Below the pieces are notes generated by a model that was given only the letters and a program-made list of their open reading frames with translations, ran no database searches and had not been told where the DNA came from. Positions 25,968 to 35,122 of a DNA stretch of 64,000 nt are shown here, piece by piece (position 1 is the first letter of the stretch; each line of letters starts with the position of its first letter). Source of the DNA: Streptomyces cellulosae. Its GTDB lineage: Bacteria > Actinomycetota > Actinomycetes > Streptomycetales > Streptomycetaceae. The position numbers and the translations under genes are program-made. The DNA lies in NCBI GenBank assembly GCA_014655195.1, contig BNBH01000014.1:124001-188000 (forward strand), written 5' to 3'.

Positions 25968-27173
25968 TCATTCTCCGGATCGTCCTTCCCCACCCGCGCG
26001 TCCGGCGGCGTCCAGGATGCCGGGCAGCGCCCCGAGGAGCGCGGCCACCGCGTCGTCCCCGAGGTTCAGCGGCGGCATGAGCCGTACGACGTCGGGGGCG
26101 GCGGCGTTCACGAGGAACCCGGCGTCCTGAGCCGCCTGTTGCGCCTGGGGCGCGAGCGGCTCGGTGAGCACGATACCCAGGAGCAGGCCCGCTCCCCGGA
26201 CGTGGTCGATCAGGGCGTGCCCGAGGCCCTCGACGCCCTCGCGCAGCTTCTCGCCCTGCCGCTTGGCGTTCTCCAGCAGTCCGTCGCCGGCGATGGTGTC
26301 GAGCACCGCGAGTCCGGCGGCGCAGGCGACCGGGTTGCCGCCGAAGGTGGTGCCGTGGTGGCCGGGCTCGAACAGCTGGGCGGCGCGGCCGAAGGCGACG
26401 GTGGCGCCGAGGGGCAGTCCGCCGCCGAGCTGCTTGGCGAGGGTGACGACGTCCGGCAGGACGCCCTCGTGGGCCTGGTAGGCGAACCAGTCGCCGGTCC
26501 GGCCGACGCCGGTCTGCACCTCGTCCAGTACGAGCAGCGCGCCCTTCGCGGCCGTGATGGCGCGGGCCGCCTTGAGGTAGCCGGTCGGCGGGACGACGAC
26601 GCCGCGTTCGCCCTGGATGGGTTCGAGGATGACGAGGGCCGTGTCCTCGGTGACGGCTGCGTCCAGCGCCTGGGCATCACCGAACGGCACGTGGGTGACG
26701 TCCCCGGGCAGCGGCAGGAACGGCTCCCGCTTGCCGGCCTGCCCGGTGAGGGCGAGGGCGCCCATGGTGCGGCCGTGGAAGGCGCCCTCGGTCGCGACGA
26801 CGTGGGTGCGCCCGGTGAGCCGGCCGATCTTGAAGGCGGCCTCGTTGGCCTCGGCGCCGGAGTTGCAGAAGAAGACCCTGCCGTCCCGGCCGAAGAGCTG
26901 GAGCAGCCGCTCGGCGAGGGCGACGGTCGGCTCGGCGAGGAAGAGGTTGGAGATGTGGCCGAGGGAGGAGATCTGCCGGGTCACGGCCTCGACGATCGCC
27001 GGGTGGCCGTGGCCGAGGGCGTTGGTGGCGATGCCGCCGACGAAGTCGAGGTACTCCTTGCCGTCGGCGTCCCGGAGCCGCTGGCCCTCGCCGCTCACGA
27101 GGGGGAGGCGGGGCGTGCCGTAGTTGTTCATCAGCGCGCCCTGCCACCGGGCGGTCAGTTCCGCGTTGCTCAC
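25968..27173 (-). CDS. argD: Acetylornithine aminotransferase
   Basis: 401 residues, class III PLP aminotransferase. Converts N-acetylglutamate semialdehyde to N-acetylornithine with glutamate. Seen: FVGGIATNALGHGHP, FFCNSGAEANEAAFK, LVLDEVQTGVGRTG, and the PLP lysine region VVTLAKQLGGGLPLGA. Start GTG at 27173 overlaps the argB stop by four bases, so translation is coupled. Confidence 0.97.
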   Translation of the reverse strand: MSNAELTARWQGALMNNYGTPRLPLVSGEGQRLRDADGKEYLDFVGGIATNALGHGHPAIVEAVTRQISSLGHISNLFLAEPTVALAERLLQLFGRDGRVFFCNSGAEANEAAFKIGRLTGRTHVVATEGAFHGRTMGALALTGQAGKREPFLPLPGDVTHVPFGDAQALDAAVTEDTALVILEPIQGERGVVVPPTGYLKAARAITAAKGALLVLDEVQTGVGRTGDWFAYQAHEGVLPDVVTLAKQLGGGLPLGATVAFGRAAQLFEPGHHGTTFGGNPVACAAGLAVLDTIAGDGLLENAKRQGEKLREGVEGLGHALIDHVRGAGLLLGIVLTEPLAPQAQQAAQDAGFLVNAAAPDVVRLMPPLNLGDDAVAALLGALPGILDAAGRAGGEGRSGE

Positions 27174-28072
27174 GACTCCCCCTGTTCGTCGGGCACGACC
27201 ATGGTGCCGATGCCCTCGTCCGTGAAGATCTCCAGCAGGATCGAGTGCTGGACCCGGCCGTCGATGACGCGGGCGGTGTTCACGCCGCCCCGCACGGCGT
27301 GCAGACAGCCCTCCATCTTGGGCACCATGCCCGAGGACAGCTCCGGCAGGAGCTTCTCGAGCTGCGACGCGGTGAGACGGCTGATCACCTCGTCGGAGTG
27401 GGGCCAGTCCTCGTAGAGTCCCTCGACGTCCGTGAGGACCATGAGGGTTTCGGCGCCCAGTGCAGCAGCGAGTGCCGCAGCCGCCGTATCAGCATTGACG
27501 TTGTAGACATGGTGGTCGTCCTGGGAGCGGGCGATCGACGAGACGACCGGGATGCGGCCGTCGGCGAGCAGGGCCTCGATCGCGCCCGTGTCGATCTCGG
27601 TGATCTCGCCCACCCGTCCGATGTCGACGAGCTCTCCGTCGATCTCGGGCTGGTGCTTGACCGCGGTGAGGGTGTGCGCGTCCTCGCCGGTGAGGCCGAC
27701 GGCGAGCGGGCCGTGCCGGTTGAGCAGGCCGACCAGCTCGCGCTGGACCTGCCCGGCGAGCACCATCCGTACGACGTCCATGGCGTCCTCGGTGGTGACG
27801 CGCAGGCCGGCCTTGAACTCGCTGACGATGCCGTGGGTCTCGAGGGCGCGGCTGATCTGCGGGCCGCCGCCGTGCACGACGACGGGCTTCAGTCCGGCGT
27901 GCCGCAGGAAGACGACGTCCTGGGCGAAGGCGGCCTTGAGATCCTCGTCGACCATGGCGTTGCCGCCGAACTTGATGACGACGGTCTTGCCGTGGTGCCG
28001 GGTCAGCCAGGGCAGGGCCTCGATGAGGATCTGCGCCTTGGGCAGCGCGGTGTGCTTACGGGTGACGGTCAT
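27170..28072 (-). CDS. argB: Acetylglutamate kinase
   Basis: 300 residues, amino-acid kinase fold. Phosphorylates N-acetylglutamate; feedback inhibition by arginine is usual in the ornithine-cycle form. Seen: VVIKFGGNAMVD, VVVHGGGPQIS, NVNADTAAAALA, LTDVEGLY, and an N-terminal helix (KAQILIEALPWLTRHHG) of the type that allows hexamer formation and arginine inhibition. ATGA overlap with argJ at its 5' end. Confidence 0.97.
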   Translation of the reverse strand: MTVTRKHTALPKAQILIEALPWLTRHHGKTVVIKFGGNAMVDEDLKAAFAQDVVFLRHAGLKPVVVHGGGPQISRALETHGIVSEFKAGLRVTTEDAMDVVRMVLAGQVQRELVGLLNRHGPLAVGLTGEDAHTLTAVKHQPEIDGELVDIGRVGEITEIDTGAIEALLADGRIPVVSSIARSQDDHHVYNVNADTAAAALAAALGAETLMVLTDVEGLYEDWPHSDEVISRLTASQLEKLLPELSSGMVPKMEGCLHAVRGGVNTARVIDGRVQHSILLEIFTDEGIGTMVVPDEQGES

Positions 28073-29220
28073 GAGGAATAGGCGCTGTTCTCGTGGACGT
28101 AGTCGGCGGTGAGGTCGTTGGTCCAGATGGTGGCGGTGGCGTCGCCGGCGGACAGGTCGGCGACGATGTGCACCTCGCGGTAGCGCATGTCGACCTTGTC
28201 GCGGTCCTCGCCGACGCCGCCGTTCTTGCACACCCAGACGCCGTTGATGGCGACGTTGAGCCGGTCGGGCTCGAAGGCGGCCTTGGTGGTGCCGATGGCG
28301 GAGAGGACGCGGCCCCAGTTGGGGTCCTCGCCGTGGACGGCGCACTTGAGGAGGTTGTTGCGGGCGATGGAGCGGCCCACCTCGACGGCGTCGTCCTCGG
28401 TCGCGGCGTTGATCACCTCGACCTTGATGTCCTTGCTGGCGCCCTCGGCGTCCCGGATGAGCTGCTGGCCGAGGTCGTCGCAGACCTGCCGTACGGCCTC
28501 GGCGAAGTCGGCGTCCTCGGGGGTGAGGCCGGAGGCGCCGGAGGCGAGCAGCAGCACGGTGTCGTTGGTGGACATGCAGCCGTCGGAGTCGACGCGGTCG
28601 AACGTGACCTTGGTGGCGGCTCGGAGCGCCTTGTCCAGGGTCGCGCTGTCGAGGTCGGCGTCGGTGGTGAGGACGACGAGCATGGTGGCGAGGCCGGGGG
28701 CGAGCATGCCCGCGCCCTTCGCCATGCCGCCGACGGTCCAGCCGTCCTTGGTGACCACGGAGGTCTTGTGGACGGTGTCCGTCGTCTTGATGGCGATGGC
28801 GGCCTTTTCGCCGCCGTGCTCGGAGAGCTGTCCGGCGGCGGTCTCGACGCCGGGGAGCAGCTTGTCCATGGGGAGCAGGACGCCGATGAGGCCGGTGGAG
28901 CAGACGGCGACCTCGCCGGCGCCGACGCCGAGCACCTCGGCGGCCTTCTCGGCGGTGGCGTGGGTGTCCTGGAAGCCCTTGGGGCCGGTGCAGGCGTTGG
29001 CGCCGCCGGAGTTGAGGACGACGGCGGCGAGCTGCCCGCTCTTGAGGACCTGCTCGGACCAGAGCACGGGGGCGGCCTTCACACGGTTGGACGTGAAGAC
29101 GCCGGCGGCGGCGCGTCGGGGGCCGTTGTTGACCACGAGGGCCAGGTCGGGGTTGCCGTTCTCCTTGATCCCGGCGGCGATGCCCGCCGCCGTGAATCCC
29201 TTTGCTGCCGTCACACTCAC
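28069..29220 (-). CDS. argJ: Bifunctional ornithine acetyltransferase / N-acetylglutamate synthase
   Basis: 383 residues. Recycles the acetyl group from N-acetylornithine to glutamate. The self-cleavage site with its Thr nucleophile is in AKGAGMLAPGLATMLV (the A-T bond of ATML), which yields alpha and beta chains. Also CSTGLIGVLLPMDKL and GEDPNWGRVL. The start is GTG at 29220. Whether it also makes acetylglutamate from acetyl-CoA cannot be told here. Confidence 0.97.
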   Translation of the reverse strand: MSVTAAKGFTAAGIAAGIKENGNPDLALVVNNGPRRAAAGVFTSNRVKAAPVLWSEQVLKSGQLAAVVLNSGGANACTGPKGFQDTHATAEKAAEVLGVGAGEVAVCSTGLIGVLLPMDKLLPGVETAAGQLSEHGGEKAAIAIKTTDTVHKTSVVTKDGWTVGGMAKGAGMLAPGLATMLVVLTTDADLDSATLDKALRAATKVTFDRVDSDGCMSTNDTVLLLASGASGLTPEDADFAEAVRQVCDDLGQQLIRDAEGASKDIKVEVINAATEDDAVEVGRSIARNNLLKCAVHGEDPNWGRVLSAIGTTKAAFEPDRLNVAINGVWVCKNGGVGEDRDKVDMRYREVHIVADLSAGDATATIWTNDLTADYVHENSAYSS

Positions 29221-29332
29221 TGTGTCTCCTCGTTCGCCCCGCCGCGGTAGCGGCTGATGTCACGGCCGCCCGTGCAGCGCAGAGGTGCGGGCATCGTGCT
29301 CGTCTGCGGCCCGGCGGCTGCACGTGCGTCGC

Positions 29333-30361
29333 TCACGGCGCAACTCCGATCGTCGAAAGTCCCGTGGTCTCGTCGAGACCCAGGGCGATGTTCATGCTCT
29401 GGACGGCACCGCCCGCGGTGCCCTTGGTGAGGTTGTCGAGGGCGCTGATCACCACGATCCGCCCGGCCGCCGTGTCGTGGGCGGCCTGCACCTGGACGGC
29501 GTTGGAGCCGTACACGGAGGCGGTGGCGGGCCACTGTCCCTCGGGGAGGAGGCGCACGAACGGCTCGTCGGCGTACGCCTTCTCGTAGGCGGCGCGCACG
29601 GACTCGGCGGTGACGCCGGGCTTCGCCTTCGCGGAGCAGGTGGCGAGGATGCCGCGGGGCATCGGCGCCAGGGTGGGCGTGAAGGACACGGTGACGCGCT
29701 GGCCGGCCGCCGCGCTGAGGTTCTGGATCATCTCGGGCGTGTGCCGGTGCCCGCCGCCCACGCCGTACGGCGACATGGAGCCCATGACCTCGCTGCCCAG
29801 CAGGTGCGGCTTGGGCGACTTGCCCGCGCCGGAGGTGCCGGACGCGGCGACGACCACGGCCTCGGCCTCGGCGAGCCCGGCGGCGTAGGCCGGGAACAGG
29901 GCGAGGGAGACGGCGGTGGGGTAGCAACCGGGCACCGCGACACGCTTGGACCCCTCCAGCGCGGCGCGGCCACCCGGCAGTTCGGGCAGGCCGTAGGGCC
30001 AGGTGCCGGCGTGCGGGGAGCCGTAGAACGCCTCCCAGTCGGCGGCGTCCTTCAGGCGGAAGTCGGCGCCCATGTCGATCACGAGCACCTCGTCGCCGAG
30101 CTGCTCGGCGACGGCGGCGGACTGGCCGTGCGGCAGCGCGAGGAAGACGACGTCGTGCCCGGCGAGCACCTCGGGCGCGGTGGGCTCCAGCACCCGGTCG
30201 GCCAGCGGCAGCAGGTGCGGCTGGAGCGCGCCCAGGCGCTGTCCGGCGTTGGTGTTCCCGGTCAGGGCGCCGATCTCGACCTCGGGGTGTGTCAGGAGCA
30301 GACGCAGCAGCTCACCGCCCGCGTACCCGCTCGCTCCGGCCACCGCCGCACGTACCGCCAT
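29333..30361 (-). CDS. argC: N-acetyl-gamma-glutamyl-phosphate reductase
   Basis: 342 residues. NADPH-dependent reduction of N-acetylglutamyl phosphate to the semialdehyde. Rossmann start VAGASGYAGGELLRLL, catalytic Cys in VPGCYPTAVSLAL, then ASGTSGAGKSP and GGGHRHTPEM. First gene of the arg operon, ATG at 30361 with GGAGGAGG upstream, and an ARG box about 45 bases before the start. Confidence 0.97.
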   Translation of the reverse strand: MAVRAAVAGASGYAGGELLRLLLTHPEVEIGALTGNTNAGQRLGALQPHLLPLADRVLEPTAPEVLAGHDVVFLALPHGQSAAVAEQLGDEVLVIDMGADFRLKDAADWEAFYGSPHAGTWPYGLPELPGGRAALEGSKRVAVPGCYPTAVSLALFPAYAAGLAEAEAVVVAASGTSGAGKSPKPHLLGSEVMGSMSPYGVGGGHRHTPEMIQNLSAAAGQRVTVSFTPTLAPMPRGILATCSAKAKPGVTAESVRAAYEKAYADEPFVRLLPEGQWPATASVYGSNAVQVQAAHDTAAGRIVVISALDNLTKGTAGGAVQSMNIALGLDETTGLSTIGVAP

Positions 30362-30399
30362 GGAAAACCCTCCTCCTGGATGGCATGACTATACGTTTC

Positions 30400-30417
30400 C
30401 CTGCACGTTTATGCAAC
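30400..30417 (-). promoter_or_regulatory. ARG box upstream of argC
   Basis: ccTGCACgtttATGCAac, inverted halves with a four-base spacer as in the argG box. A weaker similar stretch (ATGACtata) lies about 20 bases nearer the gene, as expected for paired ArgR sites. Confidence 0.6.
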
Positions 30418-30477
30418 GTGCCGCCCGGGCGGTCCGGTCCGCGGCCGACCGGTCGCGGACCCGCCGTCATGGGCTGC

Positions 30478-32259
30478 TCAGCCGGGTTCGCCCAGCATGA
30501 CCTTCCACACCCGGGTCGCGACCTGGAGGTTGAGGCGGTCCTCCACGTTCGTGAGGTCGCGGCCGCTGATCTCACGGATGCGCTGGAGCCGGTAGCGCAG
30601 GGTGCTGCGGTGGATCGTGAGGGACTCGGCGGTCTCGGCGTAGTTGCCTCCGCAGTCGAAGTACCGGGACAGGGTCTCCACGAGCGCCGCGCGGTGCCGG
30701 CCGTCGTAGTCGACGAGCCGGCCCAGCCATTCCCGGACGAACCCCTCCAGCTCCTGGTAGTCGCCGCCGGGTCCCAGGATGCGGTAGAGGCCCAGGTCGT
30801 CGAAGAACGTCGTGCCGTACCGGCAGCGGGAGCGCCGGCGCACCTCCAGGGCGCGCAAGGCCTCCTGGTAGCCGCCGGGGATGCCGTCGAGGGTGTCGCA
30901 TCTGGCGCTCACCCCGATCGTCCCGTCGTGCGTCCCGGTCTCCCGGACGAGCGCCTCGTACAGGGCGCGGTCGTGGGGCCTGCCCTCGGCGACCAGGACC
31001 ACGTGGCCGGAACGCCGGGTCACCAGTGACCGCATGCCCACGGCCGAGGCCGCCCGGCCCACGGTCCGCGCGAAGGCGTCGTCGGGGGCCTGGCTGCTCC
31101 ACCGCACGACGACCACGTACTGGTCGCGGCGCAGGTCGTGCCCCAGCGCCTCGGACCGGGCGTAGGCGCTCGTCTCGTCCGTCCCGGCCAGCAGGTCGTC
31201 GACCAGTTCGCGGCGCAGCCGCAGCTCCACCTCCGCGAGATGCCGCAGGTGCGACAGTTCCATGGCGAGCGACGTGGCGGCGTGCTCGAGGGCGAACTCG
31301 GCGTAGTGGTCGGCCTCCTCCCGGGGATCGATCAGGGCCAGCACGCCGAGGACCTCGCCGCGGGGGCGTATCACGCGGATGAGCCGGTCCTTGACCCGCA
31401 CGGGTCCGCCCCGCCGGGCGGCCTGCTGCAGCACCTCCTCGTGGCGTGCGGGGTCGGGGTCCGGGTAGGGGTCGGGCCGGCCGGGGCCGGTCCAGGACCG
31501 CAGCCGGCCGAAGCGGTCCTCCAGCAGGACCGGGAATCCGGTGAGCTCGTGCAGCACGCCGGTGATGGCCTCCTGGCCGCCGCCGGAGGCCGCGACGTCG
31601 GCGAGCGCCTGGTGCACGGCCCGCTGGTGTCCCGCCTCGACCACGAGTGAGATCATCCGCTGCTGGAGGGTCGCCCGTTCCCGTCGCAGCCGGTGCAGCT
31701 CCAGCGCGTCCTCCTGCCGGCGGCGGTGCGCGACGGCGGCCGAGAGGGCCGCGGCGGTGAGGCGTACCAGCATGGCGAGCAGGACGTCGTGGGCGTCGGT
31801 GGGCCGGGAGCGGCACGTCACCACCAGGTAGCCGTGCGCGCCGCCGGGTCCGCGCAGGGCCAGGGCCCGGCCCGGTGACCGGCCGGGAACGTCCACGGGG
31901 CCGTCCCGCCCCGCCAGCTCCCGCACCGCCCGGTCGACGGCCGGCGGGTGATCCGTCCCGGCTCGCGGGACGGGGGCCAGCCGGCCGTTCACCCTGAGGT
32001 ATCCGGCCTCGGCCGTGTACGGGCCGACGGCAGGCACGTGCTCCATCGCCAGGCGCAGGATCTCGTCCTCGTTCCGGGCGTCGGTCAGGGCGTGGGAGAC
32101 CGTCAGCAGTTCGCGGGGGAGTTCGGCCGGGCCCGGGCGGTGCGGGCCGGCCCCTTGCCACGGGGCGGTCGGGTGCCGCACGGAACGGCTCCGTGGAAGG
32201 CTGCCGTCCCGGGCGGGACGGCCTCGCCCCATGTTCCGGGTGACCCGGCGATCAACCAT
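30478..32259 (-). CDS. PucR-family transcriptional regulator with GAF-like domain
   Basis: 593 residues. N-terminal GAF-like sensor part (about 50-330), a central GGDEF-like CdaR segment (about 360-490), and the C-terminal PucR helix-turn-helix: YFDCGGNYAETAESLTIHRS and TLRYRLQRIREISG. Family members sense small metabolites and activate nearby genes. The start ATG at 32259 has GGAG seven bases upstream; the same frame stays open to 33129 only because it is antisense to coding DNA. Divergent from the thioredoxin gene set, which is its best candidate target. Confidence 0.85.
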   Translation of the reverse strand: MVDRRVTRNMGRGRPARDGSLPRSRSVRHPTAPWQGAGPHRPGPAELPRELLTVSHALTDARNEDEILRLAMEHVPAVGPYTAEAGYLRVNGRLAPVPRAGTDHPPAVDRAVRELAGRDGPVDVPGRSPGRALALRGPGGAHGYLVVTCRSRPTDAHDVLLAMLVRLTAAALSAAVAHRRRQEDALELHRLRRERATLQQRMISLVVEAGHQRAVHQALADVAASGGGQEAITGVLHELTGFPVLLEDRFGRLRSWTGPGRPDPYPDPDPARHEEVLQQAARRGGPVRVKDRLIRVIRPRGEVLGVLALIDPREEADHYAEFALEHAATSLAMELSHLRHLAEVELRLRRELVDDLLAGTDETSAYARSEALGHDLRRDQYVVVVRWSSQAPDDAFARTVGRAASAVGMRSLVTRRSGHVVLVAEGRPHDRALYEALVRETGTHDGTIGVSARCDTLDGIPGGYQEALRALEVRRRSRCRYGTTFFDDLGLYRILGPGGDYQELEGFVREWLGRLVDYDGRHRAALVETLSRYFDCGGNYAETAESLTIHRSTLRYRLQRIREISGRDLTNVEDRLNLQVATRVWKVMLGEPG

Positions 32260-32481
32260 GGGATCACTCCCTTCGCGTGCTGTCACAGGGGTGAACAGAT
32301 GCCGCGTACCCCTCACCGCTTTCCGCTCACCTGAGGCTTCAGCCGGTTTTGTCCTCGTGCTCATGGGGCGACCGGTTCCGCCGTTCTTCGACCTGCCCGG
32401 CGCATGCACGGGGCTGCCCGGTTCGCGAGTCTGGGGCGTGCTGGTGCCGGAGCGCATGACGCAGGAAGGAAGGACCGGGCG

Positions 32482-32574
32482 ATGACCGAACAGCCTCGCG
32501 GGCGCGTTGCCGCGTACGGGACGTACCAGGAGACCGGACGCGCCGTCGGCCGCCTCCCGGAGCAGAGGGTGTGA
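32482..32574 (+). CDS. Short ORF before the thioredoxin gene
   Basis: 30 codons: starts MTEQPRGRVAAYG and ends LPEQRV. A very strong AAGGAAGGA ribosome site lies upstream and the stop codon is seven bases before the thioredoxin start. High GC third positions. It may be a small protein or a translated leader that couples to trx. Not recognised. Confidence 0.5.
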   Translation: MTEQPRGRVAAYGTYQETGRAVGRLPEQRV

Positions 32575-32581
32575 GAGCGGC

Positions 32582-33040
32582 ATGAGCACTGTGCGAGCCA
32601 CCGACGTCACCTGCCCGCGCTGCGGGCGCACCAACCGGGTGCCCGTGGCCGCCGCGGGCCGGCCCAGGTGCGGCAACTGCGAGGGGCCTCTGCCGTGGAT
32701 CGCCGACGCGGGCGACGACGACTTCGCCGAGGTCGTCGAGCGGGCGACCGTTCCTGTCGTCGTGGACCTGTGGGCCACCTGGTGCGGTCCCTGCCGCATG
32801 GTGAGCCCGGCGCTGGAGAAGGTCGCCGCCGATCTGGCGGGACGGATCAAGCTGGTCAAGGTCGACGTCGACAGGAATCCGCGTCTGGCGCGGCGCTTCG
32901 AGGTCCAGGCGGTACCGACCCTGCTGGTCCTGGACAAGGGGCGGACCGTCGCCCGGCAGACGGGGGCCGCGCCTGCACCCGTCCTGCGGCGGTGGGTGGA
33001 GCAGTCGATCGCCGGCCGTGCGCCTGCGGGGAAAGGGTGA
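32582..33040 (+). CDS. Thioredoxin with N-terminal zinc ribbon (TrxC-like)
   Basis: 152 residues. N-terminal four-Cys zinc ribbon (CPRCGR then PRCGNC, about residues 10-31), then a thioredoxin fold with the redox site WCGPC (about 65-69) and cis-Pro in AVPTLLVLD. The zinc-ribbon form (thioredoxin 2) is tied to oxidative stress in other bacteria. First main gene of an operon with a UBP zinc-finger protein and a flavoprotein. Confidence 0.92.
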   Translation: MSTVRATDVTCPRCGRTNRVPVAAAGRPRCGNCEGPLPWIADAGDDDFAEVVERATVPVVVDLWATWCGPCRMVSPALEKVAADLAGRIKLVKVDVDRNPRLARRFEVQAVPTLLVLDKGRTVARQTGAAPAPVLRRWVEQSIAGRAPAGKG

Positions 33041-33046
33041 TCGGCC

Positions 33047-33307
33047 ATGCCCGTACGGACCGACCCCCACCTCGCCCTCGTACGCCCCGTGACCCCGCGC
33101 GCCGCGGGATGCGAGGAATGTCTGGCCACGCGTTCGTCCTGGGTCCATCTCAGGGTCTGCCTGACCTGCGGTCACGTCGGCTGCTGCGACTCGTCGCCGA
33201 ACCGGCACGCCCGTCGTCACGCGGCCGCCCAAGGGCATCCGATCGCGGCGTCGCTCGAGCCCGGTGAGGACTGGCGGTGGTGTTTCGTCCACGAGGCGTT
33301 CGTGTGA
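33047..33307 (+). CDS. UBP-type zinc-finger protein
   Basis: 86 residues. The Cys/His pattern CEEC, CLTCGHVGCCDSS, RHARRH and GHP is that of the UBP zinc finger known from ubiquitin-binding proteins; bacteria with no ubiquitin carry stand-alone copies, mostly beside thioredoxin-reductase-like genes. Its role is unknown. The stop overlaps the start of the next gene by one base (TGATG). Confidence 0.85.
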   Translation: MPVRTDPHLALVRPVTPRAAGCEECLATRSSWVHLRVCLTCGHVGCCDSSPNRHARRHAAAQGHPIAASLEPGEDWRWCFVHEAFV

Positions 33308-35079
33308 TGCCCGGCGACGAGACGCGGCCGGACACCACGCCTGTGCCGGACGAGAGCGTCCCCCTCGAGACGCCCGACATCCACGGCGCCTATCCCCGGC
33401 TGTCGGAGGAGCAGACGGCCCGCCTGGCGGAGCAGGGTTGGCGCCGCGCCGTCGGCCCCGGTGACGTGCTGATCCGCGAGGGTGAGCGGTGCGAGACGTT
33501 CTACGTCATCCTCAGCGGCGCGGTGGCCGTCGTGGAGGGGTACGGCACGCCCGACGAGCACCTGCTCCGGGTGCACGGCCCCGGCCGCTTCATCGGCGAA
33601 CTCGGCCTGTCGAGCGGGCAGGTGGCCTTCTACACCGCCGTGGTCCGGGACCCCGGCGAGATCCTCGCCCTGTCCATGGACCAACTGCGTGACCTGGTGA
33701 CCCGGGACTCCCTCCTCGGTGACGTGGTGCTGCGCGCCTGTCTGTGCCGCCGTGCCCTGCTCGTCGGGCAGGGTGCGGGCTTCCGCATCATCGGCTCACG
33801 CTATTCGCCCGACACACGGCGGCTGCGTGAGTTCGCCGCCCGCAACCGGCTGCCGTACCGCTGGATCGATCTGGAGACGGACCAGGAGGCCGAGGCGCTG
33901 CTGCGCCGCTTCGCCGTCGGTCCGGAGCAGACGCCGCTGGTGATCTGGCGGGACACGACCCTGCTGCGCAACCCGAGCAACGCCGAACTGGCCCGGCTGA
34001 TCGGCCTGCCGCCCCTGCCGTCGGGCAACGGCCGCGGCGATCTCCTCGTCGTCGGCTCCGGTCCCGCCGGTCTCGCCGCCGCGGTGAACGCCGCCTCGGA
34101 GGGCCTCCGCACGACCGTGGTCGAGTCCCTGGCCACGGGCGGGCAGGCCGGGACGTCCTCCCGCATCGAGAACTGCTTCGGCTTCCCCTCCGGCATCTCC
34201 GGCGCCGAACTCACCGAGCGCGCCGTGCTCCAGGCGGAGAAGTTCGGCGCCCGGATCAGCGTCCCGGCGGAGGCGGCCCGGCTCGAAGCGCGGGACGACC
34301 ACCTCGCCGTCGGGTTCGCCGACGGCAGCGAGATCACGGCCCGTGCCGTCGTCCTGGCCACCGGCGCCCGCTACCGCCGCCTCGACGTGCCCGGCATCGA
34401 GCCGCTGGAGGGCTCGAGCGTGCACTACTCGGCCACGGTCCACGAGGCCCAGCAGTGCCGTTCCGCCCCGGTCGCGGTGGTCGGCGGCGGCAACTCCGCG
34501 GGCCAGGCCGTGCTCTTCCTCGCGGGATTCGCGCCGGAGGTGTATCTGCTGGTCCGCGGGCCGAGCCTCGAGGCCCGCATGTCCCGGTACCTGATCGACC
34601 AGATCGAGCGCCATCCGCGGGTGCGCGTGCTGCTGCACACGCGGCTGACCGAGGCGTTCGGCGACAAGGCGCTGGAGCGGGTCACCGTCGCCGATCTCCG
34701 CACGGGCCGGCACCGCGACCTCACGGTGCGGGCCCTGTTCGTCTTCACCGGGGCCGACCCCCACACCGCGTGGCTGTCCGGCGCTGTGGCGCTCGACGCA
34801 CGGGGCTACGTGCTCACCGGGGCCGAGGCACAGGCCTGCTCCGTGCCCGGACTGTGGCAGAGCCAGGGCCGCGACTGCCTGACCCTGGAGACCAGCCTTC
34901 CCTGCGTGTTCGCGGCAGGCGACGTCCGCAGCGGCTCGGTGAAACGTGTGGCCTCCGCGGTGGGCGAAGGCGCGATGAGCATCCACTTCGTGCACCGCTG
35001 CCTCGACCGCACGGCCACCCCCGGCGGCGCCGGCAGCTTCCCGCTCGTCCGACCGAAGGAGTCCGCTTGGCTCGCATGA
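33307..35079 (+). CDS. FAD-dependent thioredoxin-reductase-like protein with cNMP-binding domain
   Basis: 590 residues in three parts: a cyclic-nucleotide-binding domain (about 30-150, GDVLIREGERCETFYVILSG and FIGELGLSSGQ), a thioredoxin/glutaredoxin-like segment (about 155-230, YSPDTRRLREFAARN and NPSNAELARLIG), and a flavin reductase core (LLVVGSGPAGLAAAVNAA, VAVVGGGNSAGQAVLF, VFAAGDVRSGSVKRVASAVGEG). The CxxC of true thioredoxin reductases is missing; VHYSATVHEAQQC stands in its place, as in related actinobacterial proteins. It may reduce a different partner, perhaps through the fused thioredoxin-like part, and be gated by cAMP. Confidence 0.87.
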   Translation: MPGDETRPDTTPVPDESVPLETPDIHGAYPRLSEEQTARLAEQGWRRAVGPGDVLIREGERCETFYVILSGAVAVVEGYGTPDEHLLRVHGPGRFIGELGLSSGQVAFYTAVVRDPGEILALSMDQLRDLVTRDSLLGDVVLRACLCRRALLVGQGAGFRIIGSRYSPDTRRLREFAARNRLPYRWIDLETDQEAEALLRRFAVGPEQTPLVIWRDTTLLRNPSNAELARLIGLPPLPSGNGRGDLLVVGSGPAGLAAAVNAASEGLRTTVVESLATGGQAGTSSRIENCFGFPSGISGAELTERAVLQAEKFGARISVPAEAARLEARDDHLAVGFADGSEITARAVVLATGARYRRLDVPGIEPLEGSSVHYSATVHEAQQCRSAPVAVVGGGNSAGQAVLFLAGFAPEVYLLVRGPSLEARMSRYLIDQIERHPRVRVLLHTRLTEAFGDKALERVTVADLRTGRHRDLTVRALFVFTGADPHTAWLSGAVALDARGYVLTGAEAQACSVPGLWQSQGRDCLTLETSLPCVFAAGDVRSGSVKRVASAVGEGAMSIHFVHRCLDRTATPGGAGSFPLVRPKESAWLA

Positions 35080-35122
35080 CACCCAGGCCGCGAGGAGATC
35101 ACCGAAAGAGGAGGCAAGGGGA

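Noticed and set aside
30478..33129. 883-residue form of the PucR regulator
   Set aside because: The extra 290 residues are antisense to trx and its leader; a proper ribosome site and start exist at 32259.
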